In this document: positions 39,759-46,870 of the stretch, in pieces
Position numbering within the stretch: position 1 is the stretch's first letter
Layout: the number at the start of each line of letters is the position of its first letter
Assembly: GCF_017356035.1 (NCBI RefSeq)
Contig: NZ_JAFIQX010000010.1
Location: 124,001-188,000, forward strand
Length of the DNA stretch: 64,000 bases
From: Longitalea luteola
GTDB lineage: Bacteria > Bacteroidota > Bacteroidia > Chitinophagales > Chitinophagaceae
Reading direction: 5' to 3'
The notes under the pieces: generated by a model
The model's database searches: none
What the model was told of the DNA's origin: nothing
Seen by the model: only the letters and a program-made list of their open reading frames with translations
Made by a program: the position numbers and the translations under genes

Positions 39759-42700
39759 ATGAGCGTGAACCGGGAGCGCCTTAACCAGAAATTCACTGAA
39801 GAGTACAGAAAGCTGAATCCTCAGCAGCGCATTGCCGTCGACACCATTGAAGGTCCCGTTATGGTGATCGCCGGACCGGGAACCGGAAAAACCCAGATCC
39901 TCGCCAGCCGCATTGGCAAGATCCTCCTCGATACAGACGCTCAGCCTCAGAACATCCTGTGTTTAACGTATACCGATGCCGGGGTAGTGGCCATGCGCAA
40001 GCGGTTGTCACAATTCATTGGCCCCGATGCATACCGGGTGAACATTTATACTTTTCACGCTTTCTGCAACGATATCATCCAGGAGAACCTGTCGCTTTTT
40101 GAAAAAACAGCGCTCGATCCCATTTCTGACCTGGAAAGAATTGAACTGTTCAAACATCTCATAGATACTTTCCCCAGGAACCACGCGCTCAAGCGTTACC
40201 GCGGTGATGTATACTATGAGATCCATAACCTGCAATCGCTTTTCAGCACCATGAAACGCGAAGGCTGGTCGCCCGCATTCATCAATGAACGCATCGATGC
40301 CTGGATCGCCGATCTTCCCACCCGTGAAGAGTTCATCTACAAACGGGCGTACAAGCAATTCAAAGCCGGTGATGTGAAGAAGGACAAACTCGATGAAGAA
40401 AAAGAGAAGATGGAAAAACTGCGGGCAGCGGTCAATGAATTCGACCGTTTTCAGCAGTTGATGCGCGGCCGCAACCGGTATGATTTCGACGACATGATCA
40501 ACTGGGTGATCAAAGCGTTTCAGGAAAATCCGGCTTTGTTGAACCGTTACCAGGAGCAGTTCCTGTACATTCTCGTAGATGAATTTCAGGATACCAGCGG
40601 TACGCAGAATCAGCTGGTTAACCTGCTGATCAGCTTTTGGGATGTGCCCAACATTTTTGTTGTGGGCGACGACGACCAGAGTATCTACCGCTTTCAGGGC
40701 GCCAACGTGGAGAATATGTTGCAGTTTGCCAACTCCTACCGCGAAAGCCTGCTTACTGTAGTGTTGACCAACAACTATCGTTCGGCTCAACCTATTCTCG
40801 ATGTATCCATGACGCTTATTAACAACAACAGGGAGCGTCTGGTGAAACAAATTGAAGGTCTTAGCAAGAACCTTAAATCGTCGCACCCGCGTTTTTTTGC
40901 GCTGGAACCAACAGACGCTATCCCTGTCATAAAAGAATACGAAACGCAGCGGCATGAAATGATCGACATCGCCATGCAGGTACAGCAACTGCTGGCGCAG
41001 GATGTACCGCCGGGAAAGATCAGCATCATTTACCGCGAAAATAAATATGGCGAAGAACTGACCCAGTATTTCAAATTACTGGGCGTACCGGTTTACAGCA
41101 AACGGCATTTGAATTTGCTGCAGGAACCCTTTGCCAAAAAGATCATTCTGCTCATCAAATACATCGCCGCCGAACATGACATACCTTACGGTGGTGATGA
41201 AATGTTGTTTGAGATCCTGCATTTCGACTGGTTCAATATTCCGCCTGTTGAAATTGCCAAACTTAGCATTGAAGTAGCCGACCGCCAGTTCAGTAATAAC
41301 AAAACATCCTTACGCCGCCTGTTGTACGACAAGGCGAATACGCCGCCGGCCGACCTGTTCAGCAGGGGGCTGCACCCGGGTTTACAGCAGGCTACCAGGG
41401 CGCTGGAAAAACTGATAGGCATCGTACCCAACGTTACGCTGCTGGTGCTGGTTGAAAATATCATCCGCCGTACAGGGTTGCTCAACAACATCATGCAAAG
41501 TCCTGAAAAAGCATGGATGATGCAGGTGTTAACCGCCCTGTTCGATTTTATAAAAGAAGAATCGCACCGCAATCCTTTACTGCAGCTGAGCGACCTGGTA
41601 GAAGTGTTTGATCTTATGGAAAAGGAAGGGTTGTCATTGCCACTCGTACAGGTTAGCGGTAACGATAAAGGGGTAAACCTGTTAACCGCTCACGGCTCCA
41701 AAGGCCTTGAGTTCGAGCATGTGTTCATTGCCGGCTGCAACGCTTCTTTCTGGGAAAAGAAACGTAAACCCGGTGGCGGTTATAAAATACCAGAGAACGT
41801 TTTCTCCAGTTACAGCACCCCCTCCACCGGAGGGGGCCGGGGGGAAGCCGGTCCCGCTGTTAATGCTGCCGGCCGTAGTGATGTAGAGATCGAAGAATTG
41901 CGCCGCCTTTTTTACGTAGCCCTCACCCGGGCCGAACAACACCTCACCATTTCTTATTGTCGCTATAAAAACGATGGCCGGGAACTGGAACCCTCCATGT
42001 TCATTGCAGAAATACAGGAACAGCACCTGCTGCCTGTTGAAAAAGTGTTTATGAGCGATGAAACGCTTACCGATTTCCAGATCGTTCAGTTTGGCGAAAC
42101 CGAAGCCCCGGAGATCGGCCGCATAGAAGATGATTTTATAACGGCCCTGCTCGACCGGTTTGTGATGAACGTAACCGCGCTGAACAATTATTTGAAATGT
42201 CCGCTCGAGTTCTACTTCAAAAACCTGCTGCGCATTCCTTCGCCCAAGAATGAAGCCACCGAATTTGGTTCGGCTATTCACCATGCCCTGCAGCGGTTCT
42301 TTGAAAAAATGAAGGAGAACAACAACACATTCCCGGGTAAACGGGAATTTGTTGATGATTTCAACTGGTATATGCACCGCCACCGCGAAAACTTTACCCG
42401 TGAACAGTTCGAGCGCCGGTTGGAATATGGCCAGGAAGTATTATCGAATTATTACGACAACTACATCTTTACCTGGAACCGGATCGTTGCCGTGGAAAGG
42501 AATATTCGCAATATTGAGGTGAGCGGCGTGCCGCTCAAAGGCAAGCTCGATAAACTTGAGTTTGATGGCAAACAGGTAAATATTGTTGATTACAAGACCG
42601 GCGATCCCGAAAAGGCAAAGGCCAAACTGCAGCCGCCCAGTGAAAAAGATCCCAATGGCGGCGATTACTGGCGGCAGGCAGTGTTTTACAAGATCCTGGT

Positions 42701-42980
42701 CGATAATTACGAAAGCCGCGACTGGCAGGTGATCAGCACAGAATTCGACTTTATAGAACCCGATAAAAAGAAGGTATACCGCAAGGAAAAAGTAATTATA
42801 AAACCCTCAGATATTACCACCGTTACCCAGCAGATCGTTACGGTTTGGGAAAAGATCCAGAACCGCGAGTTTTATATTGGCTGCGGCAAGGAAGACTGCC
42901 ACTGGTGCAATTTTGTTAAAACCAATAAGTTGGCTATCGCATTGCACGATCTGACCTCCGAAGAAGAAGCACAGGACTAG
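39759..42980 (+). CDS. UvrD/PcrA-like ATP-dependent DNA helicase with C-terminal PD-(D/E)XK nuclease
   Basis: 1073 aa from ATG 39759. The superfamily-1A helicase motifs are present: I VIAGPGTGKTQI, II LVDEFQDT, III GDDDQSIYRFQGA, IV LTNNYRS, V TAHGSKGLEFEHV, VI RRLFYVALTRAE. The C-terminal RecB/AddB-type nuclease has GKLDKLE, VDYKTG and YWRQAVFYK, plus CP and CxxxxCxxC (LKCPLEF near residue 814; CGKEDCHWC near 1048), which fits a 4Fe-4S cluster. It is expected to unwind and cut DNA in break repair, like AddA/AddB halves fused. A small palindromic insert (41818-41840) adds STPSTGGGRGEAGP between motifs V and VI. Confidence 0.92.
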   Translation: MSVNRERLNQKFTEEYRKLNPQQRIAVDTIEGPVMVIAGPGTGKTQILASRIGKILLDTDAQPQNILCLTYTDAGVVAMRKRLSQFIGPDAYRVNIYTFHAFCNDIIQENLSLFEKTALDPISDLERIELFKHLIDTFPRNHALKRYRGDVYYEIHNLQSLFSTMKREGWSPAFINERIDAWIADLPTREEFIYKRAYKQFKAGDVKKDKLDEEKEKMEKLRAAVNEFDRFQQLMRGRNRYDFDDMINWVIKAFQENPALLNRYQEQFLYILVDEFQDTSGTQNQLVNLLISFWDVPNIFVVGDDDQSIYRFQGANVENMLQFANSYRESLLTVVLTNNYRSAQPILDVSMTLINNNRERLVKQIEGLSKNLKSSHPRFFALEPTDAIPVIKEYETQRHEMIDIAMQVQQLLAQDVPPGKISIIYRENKYGEELTQYFKLLGVPVYSKRHLNLLQEPFAKKIILLIKYIAAEHDIPYGGDEMLFEILHFDWFNIPPVEIAKLSIEVADRQFSNNKTSLRRLLYDKANTPPADLFSRGLHPGLQQATRALEKLIGIVPNVTLLVLVENIIRRTGLLNNIMQSPEKAWMMQVLTALFDFIKEESHRNPLLQLSDLVEVFDLMEKEGLSLPLVQVSGNDKGVNLLTAHGSKGLEFEHVFIAGCNASFWEKKRKPGGGYKIPENVFSSYSTPSTGGGRGEAGPAVNAAGRSDVEIEELRRLFYVALTRAEQHLTISYCRYKNDGRELEPSMFIAEIQEQHLLPVEKVFMSDETLTDFQIVQFGETEAPEIGRIEDDFITALLDRFVMNVTALNNYLKCPLEFYFKNLLRIPSPKNEATEFGSAIHHALQRFFEKMKENNNTFPGKREFVDDFNWYMHRHRENFTREQFERRLEYGQEVLSNYYDNYIFTWNRIVAVERNIRNIEVSGVPLKGKLDKLEFDGKQVNIVDYKTGDPEKAKAKLQPPSEKDPNGGDYWRQAVFYKILVDNYESRDWQVISTEFDFIEPDKKKVYRKEKVIIKPSDITTVTQQIVTVWEKIQNREFYIGCGKEDCHWCNFVKTNKLAIALHDLTSEEEAQD
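41818..41843. repeat. GC-rich palindromic element inside the helicase gene
   Basis: CCCCCTCC-ACC-GGAGGGGG is a perfect stem of 8 bp with a 3-nt loop, followed by a G-rich CCGGGGGG. It reads in frame as STPSTGGGRGEAGP. Close relatives are found at 43078 (intergenic) and, in reduced form, at 49075 (inside metH). Confidence 0.75.
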
Positions 42981-42984
42981 TAAG

Positions 42985-43072
42985 TGTTACAGGTTCCCGG
43001 GTACAGGGTTGCAGGTTCTGTAACTTCAACGCAATATTTATGAGGCCTGTATAATAGACCGGTAACCGGGAA
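42985..43072. repeat. Degenerate simple repeats, GTTACAGG/GGTAACCGGG type
   Basis: Short words resembling the 34.7-kb repeat: TTACAGGTTCCCGGGTACAGGG, TTGCAGGTTCTGTAAC and ACCGGTAACCGGGAACC. It lies between the helicase and the Ig-like lipoprotein gene. Confidence 0.65.
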
Positions 43073-43073
43073 C

Positions 43074-43109
43074 CGCTCCCCCTTTAGGGGGTATGGGCTG
43101 GGGGTGTTA
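43074..43109. repeat. GC-rich palindromic element (intergenic copy)
   Basis: CTCCCCCTTTAGGGGG followed by TATGGGCTGGGGGTG. The core CCCCCTTTAGGGGG is a perfect palindrome with no spare base. It matches the copies in the helicase and metH genes in overall plan (palindrome, then a G-rich tail). Confidence 0.75.
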
Positions 43110-43164
43110 ATTTAACGGATTTTGAAGCAACATTTGCCAATAAACGGCTTAAGTTTGCGGCCTT

Positions 43165-44607
43165 ATGAAGTATGCTACTATATTAAAGATAGTTTCGCCG
43201 TTCCTGTTGATCCTTGCGCTGCTTCCGCCTACCCTGGTTCAAACTGGTTGTGCCAATATAGTTCCCCCCATGGGCGGGCCGCGCGACTCCCTGCCGCCCC
43301 GGCTGACAAAAGTGAATCCCCATGATTCAGCCATAAACTTTTCAGGTAAAAAGATCGTGTTTGAATTCGATGAATTCGTTCAGGTAGAAAATGCCCAGGA
43401 AAACCTGCTGGTTTCACCAGTCCCTAAAATAAATCCGATCGTTGATGCAAAACTGCGTACGGTAACGGTGACCGTTAAAGATACCCTGCAGCCCAATACT
43501 ACCTATTCCATTGATTTCGGAAACGCCATAAAAGATATTAACGAGGGAAACGTGTTAAAGAACTTTACGTACCTGTTCTCTACAGGTGAAACCCTGGATT
43601 CACTGTCGCTGGCCGGTAAAGTGATCATTGCAGAATCCGGTAAAACAGATTCCACCCTCATTGTTATGCTGCACAGCAGCACCGATGATTCGGCCGTAAT
43701 TAAAGAAAAGCCACGCTATATTGCCCGGGTTGATAAAGATGGCAATTTTACTTTTAGCAACCTGCCTTCCGGTTCATTTGCCATGTTCGCATTAAAAGAT
43801 GAAGGGGGTCAGCGCCGGTACCTGAGCAACTCCCAGCTGTTCGCTTTTGCCGATGAGCGGGTAAGCCCGAGTACAACGCCCACGCCAATTACGCTGTATG
43901 CCTACCTCGAAAAAGAAGAAGAAGATACGGCCAAAGCGAAAAAACCGACAGCACCTGCTGTAAAACCTGCCAGAAAAAATGATAAACAGGAACCCCGCCT
44001 GAAGCTGGAGACCAACCTGAGCAATAATGAGCAGGACCTGTTGAACAAATTTGAGATGCGGTTTGAAACCCCGATCAAATATTTCGACAGCACCAAGGTC
44101 ATTCTCACCAGCGAAAAGTTTGAGCCACTGTCCAACTATCATTTTACGAAAGACACCAGCAACAAAAAGGTCACACTTACCTACAACTGGACAGAAAATA
44201 CTGCCTATAATCTTATTGTAGATAAGGATTTTGCTGAGGATACGGCCGGCAGTAAGATTGCCCGTACGGATACGGTTGCCTTTCGCACCAAAAAACAAAG
44301 CGATTACGGCCTGGTTCGTTTACGCATCATCGGCCTCGATTTCAGCAGGAACCCCGTATTACAATTTGTGCAGGGCGAGGAGGTGAAATTCGCCTATCCT
44401 ATGACGAACAGGGAATTCTACGCCAAATTATTTGCGCCGGGCGAATACGACCTACGTATTTTATACGATGATAATAAGAACAATGTTTGGGACCCGGGCT
44501 CCTTTTTTAAGGACCGCCACCAACCCGAAAAAGTACAGCCCATCAGCCGGAAACTAAACGTTAAAGCCAACTGGGATAACATAGTAGATATTACGCTGAC
44601 AAAATGA
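43165..44607 (+). CDS. Ig-like domain lipoprotein (Big_5 type)
   Basis: 480 aa. A hydrophobic signal leads to a Cys at about 28 (VQTGCANIVPPMGGPRD), giving a lipoprotein. The next 100 residues are an SbsA Ig-like (Big_5) domain with IVFEFDEFVQVENAQENLLVSP and NTTYSIDFGNAIKDINEGN, a very conserved Bacteroidota arrangement. The rest is beta-rich, with a Lys/Glu/Pro-rich linker near 255-275. The function is not known; it is probably anchored in the outer membrane. Confidence 0.8.
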   Translation: MKYATILKIVSPFLLILALLPPTLVQTGCANIVPPMGGPRDSLPPRLTKVNPHDSAINFSGKKIVFEFDEFVQVENAQENLLVSPVPKINPIVDAKLRTVTVTVKDTLQPNTTYSIDFGNAIKDINEGNVLKNFTYLFSTGETLDSLSLAGKVIIAESGKTDSTLIVMLHSSTDDSAVIKEKPRYIARVDKDGNFTFSNLPSGSFAMFALKDEGGQRRYLSNSQLFAFADERVSPSTTPTPITLYAYLEKEEEDTAKAKKPTAPAVKPARKNDKQEPRLKLETNLSNNEQDLLNKFEMRFETPIKYFDSTKVILTSEKFEPLSNYHFTKDTSNKKVTLTYNWTENTAYNLIVDKDFAEDTAGSKIARTDTVAFRTKKQSDYGLVRLRIIGLDFSRNPVLQFVQGEEVKFAYPMTNREFYAKLFAPGEYDLRILYDDNKNNVWDPGSFFKDRHQPEKVQPISRKLNVKANWDNIVDITLTK

Positions 44608-44670
44608 GGATTTAGAAATTAGGAAATAAAAAATATGAGCATGCCATTGGTCGGTGAGTTCGATCAGCGG

Positions 44671-44710
44671 CAAACCACAACTACAAACCACAAACCACAA
44701 ACCACAAACT
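44671..44710. repeat. ACAAACC-type heptamer repeat upstream of recR
   Basis: CAAACCACAACTACAAACCACAAACCACAAACCACAAACT: a run of ACAAACC-like 7-bp words, ending just before the recR -7 element. The same words in the opposite orientation lie before pyrH (57293-57327). Confidence 0.85.
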
Positions 44711-44716
44711 CTTTGG

Positions 44717-44724
44717 TATCTTTG
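44717..44724 (+). promoter_or_regulatory. -7 promoter element TATCTTTG of recR
   Basis: Matches TAnnTTTG, with 4 nt between it and the recR ATG at 44729, the same spacing as in the helicase gene. Suggests a leaderless transcript. The heptamer repeat takes the place of a recognisable -33 element. Confidence 0.5.
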
Positions 44725-44728
44725 CGCT

Positions 44729-45346
44729 ATGGAATTTTCTTCTTCTTTGCTGGAAAATGCGGTGAGTGAGTTTGCCAAACTACCCGGTATTGGTAAAAAA
44801 ACAGCATTGCGGCTGGTGCTGCATTTATTGAAGCAGGACCCCGGTAATGTAGATGCTTTCGGCGAAGCGGTGTTGAAAATGCGCCGGGAGATCAAATTCT
44901 GCGAACGTTGTTATAACGTTGCCGATACTACCACCTGCGCTATTTGCGCCAATCCGCTGCGCAAACAGGAGATCATTTGTGTAGTGGAAAATCTGCGCGA
45001 TGTAATTGCCATCGAAAGCACGCAGCAATTCAGTGGCGTATATCATGTTCTGGGCGGTATCATTTCCCCGCTCGATGGCATTGGTCCCGACCAGCTTACT
45101 GTTGAGCCCCTGGTTCAACGCGTACAAAAGGAAAATACTGAAGAACTGATCTTTGCCCTGAACCCTACGATCCAGGGCGATACCACCATCTATTACATTC
45201 AAAAGAAGTTGCAGGCTACACAGGTGAAAATAACCACCATTGCAAGGGGCATAGCCTTTGGCGGCGAGCTGGAATATGCCGATGAAATGACCCTTGCCCG
45301 CAGCATTACCAATCGCCTGCCGGTTGAAAAATACGTACAACATTAA
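44729..45346 (+). CDS. recR: Recombination mediator RecR
   Basis: 205 aa from ATG 44729; the frame extends upstream through the heptamer repeat but RecR begins at this Met ([15 protein letters not shown]). Helix-hairpin-helix [18 protein letters not shown], zinc finger [16 protein letters not shown], then a Toprim domain ([30 protein letters not shown]) and the C-terminal [22 protein letters not shown]. It works with RecF/RecO to load RecA at gaps. The gene is complete and of normal length. Confidence 0.95.
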   Translation: MEFSSSLLENAVSEFAKLPGIGKKTALRLVLHLLKQDPGNVDAFGEAVLKMRREIKFCERCYNVADTTTCAICANPLRKQEIICVVENLRDVIAIESTQQFSGVYHVLGGIISPLDGIGPDQLTVEPLVQRVQKENTEELIFALNPTIQGDTTIYYIQKKLQATQVKITTIARGIAFGGELEYADEMTLARSITNRLPVEKYVQH

Positions 45347-45693
45347 ACAACAGCCTGAACAACACCCGCCCCGATTATAACCGCCATTAACATCAAGTTT
45401 GCTATTACCATAACAAGCTGTAAATTTGCACCCGCATAGGCAGATTTGTTTATTGTTCGGCCTGTGCATCCTGAGCAGGAACCGGCATCTGACATCCTGG
45501 TAAACAGGAGGCATACGATGCCAAAACTGAACTAATAAACGATAAGAAACTCCCTCTACACAGTTTCCCAACGTTTACAAGTTCGGTTTTTTCGCCTCGC
45601 GGCATTTGTCCCGTTTCAGGTAGCTGGATCGTCGTTAAAACATCCGGTTATGCTCATTAAATTAATTGCTATGCAAAACAAAAGGAGGGCAGC
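45347..45693 (+). promoter_or_regulatory. Long structured leader of the metH cluster
   Basis: A well-formed promoter (TTTG 45398-45401, 19 nt, TAAATTTG 45421-45428) predicts a 5' leader of about 260 nt. It holds a closing stem (45449-45458 with 45529-45539), and inside it the hairpins TCCTGAGCAGGA (45469-45480), TCCTGGTAAACAGGA (45495-45509) and GGCATACGATGCC (45510-45522). A mini-ORF of five codons (45518-45535, MPKLN) has AGGAGG 6 nt upstream. A second mini-ORF (45650-45697) overlaps the metH ATG. It could be a riboswitch or an attenuator, but it does not match the SAM-I, B12 or THI elements that I know. Confidence 0.5.
45398..45428 (+). promoter_or_regulatory. Promoter TTTG-N19-TAAATTTG
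   Basis: Both elements of the Bacteroidota housekeeping promoter (-33 TTTG, -7 TAnnTTTG) are present at the right spacing. The predicted transcription start is near 45434. Confidence 0.75.
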
Positions 45694-46722
45694 ATGAAAA
45701 CAATACAGCAATGCCTGCAGGAGCGGATCCTGGTCATCGATGGCGCCATGGGAACCATGATCCAGCGGCACAAACTTACAGAAGCTGATTATCGCGGTGA
45801 ACGTTTTAAAGACTGGGCTGGCGACCTCAAAGGCAATAATGACCTCTTGTGCCTTACACAGCCAGACATTATCAAAGGGATTCACAAATTATACCTCGAA
45901 GCCGGCGCCGACATCATTGAAACCAATACCTTCAATGCCCAACGCATATCCCTGGCAGATTACCACATGGAGCCGCTGGCTTATGAACTGAATTTTGCCG
46001 CCGCAAAGATCGCCAAAGAAGCCGTACAGGAATTCTTTGCCGACCCCGCCACCAATAAGGGCGGCCGCGAACGGGCTTTTGTAGCTGGTGCTATTGGTCC
46101 GCTTAACAAAACCCTCTCCTTATCACCCGACGTAAATAACCCCGGCTTCAGAGCCCTTACTTTCGATGAGGCTATGAGCGCCTATTACGAACAGGTAAAA
46201 GGACTGGTAGAAGGTGGTGTAGACCTGCTGTTGATCGAAACGATTTTCGATACGCTTAACGCCAAAGCCGCTATTTACGCCATTAAAAAATATTTCAGCG
46301 ATGAAGCCAAACCAGAGCTGCCTATTATGATCAGCGGCACCATCACCGATGCATCGGGCCGAACGCTGAGCGGGCAAACGCTGGAGGCTTTCTATACATC
46401 GGTAATGCACGCCAAACCGCTTTCCATTGGCTTGAACTGTGCCCTCGGTGCATCAGAAATGCGGCCGCATATTGAAGAGTTAAGCCAGATCGCAGCCTGC
46501 TATACCTCAGCATATCCCAACGCCGGCTTGCCCAATGCCATGGGTGAGTACGACGAACAACCTGAGCAAACCGCTCACTTCCTGGAAGAATGGGCAAGAG
46601 AAGGTTTTGTAAACATTGTAGGCGGTTGCTGCGGCACTACACCCGATCACATCAAACATATTGCCGATCATGTTCGCCAGTTTAAACCAAGACCTTTACC
46701 GGTATTGGAAACGGCGTTGTAA
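45694..46722 (+). CDS. Homocysteine S-methyltransferase domain of methionine synthase (split MetH, N-terminal part)
   Basis: 342 aa, about equal to the first domain of full-length MetH. Homocysteine-binding TIM barrel with [11 protein letters not shown] at the start and zinc ligands Cys in [11 protein letters not shown] and in [12 protein letters not shown] near the C-terminus. It has a strong AGGAGG ribosome-binding site (45684-45689) and overlaps a mini-ORF by ATGA. It transfers a methyl group from methylcobalamin (bound by the second protein) to homocysteine. The remaining domains are encoded 150 bp downstream. Confidence 0.92.
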   Translation: MKTIQQCLQERILVIDGAMGTMIQRHKLTEADYRGERFKDWAGDLKGNNDLLCLTQPDIIKGIHKLYLEAGADIIETNTFNAQRISLADYHMEPLAYELNFAAAKIAKEAVQEFFADPATNKGGRERAFVAGAIGPLNKTLSLSPDVNNPGFRALTFDEAMSAYYEQVKGLVEGGVDLLLIETIFDTLNAKAAIYAIKKYFSDEAKPELPIMISGTITDASGRTLSGQTLEAFYTSVMHAKPLSIGLNCALGASEMRPHIEELSQIAACYTSAYPNAGLPNAMGEYDEQPEQTAHFLEEWAREGFVNIVGGCCGTTPDHIKHIADHVRQFKPRPLPVLETAL

Positions 46723-46863
46723 GGATATTTGGATCGAGTCTATTGAAAAGAGCCTGCTTAAAAAGATGAAGAGATACAGGCAATTTTTAAAATATTAAAG
46801 GAATTGCTGGTGCAGGAACCGCCTGCCCGGGAACCGATCGGTTTCAAGATTCCCAAAAAGTAA
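46721..46863 (+). pseudogene. Gene remnant resembling the C-terminal tail of an ORF6N-domain protein
   Basis: Allowing one frameshift near 46760, the stretch between the two metH genes reads DIWIESIEKSLLKK and then [36 protein letters not shown]. The ending P-R-x-P-I-G-F/Y-K resembles the C-terminal tail of ORF6N (KilA-N-linked) proteins of Bacteroidota. The N-terminal domain is absent. This is a short match, so the name is tentative. Confidence 0.35.
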
Positions 46864-46870
46864 ACAAGAT

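Noticed and set aside
40008-40988. 326-codon open frame on the minus strand inside the helicase gene
   Set aside because: Same reason; hydrophobic, histidine-rich text is typical of antisense frames in this codon usage.
41682-42383. 233-codon open frame opposite the helicase gene
   Set aside because: It is an antisense shadow of a well-supported gene with all helicase motifs on the plus strand.
45440-45545. Possible TPP (THI) riboswitch because of a CTGAG...CTGG-like order
   Set aside because: The required conserved blocks (CUGAGA, ACCCxUxGAACCUGAxCUGG and GCGxAGGGA) are not present in order.
44825-45571. 248-codon frame opposite recR and the metH leader
   Set aside because: It covers recR on the opposite strand and shows no family features; the metH promoter and leader lie in it.
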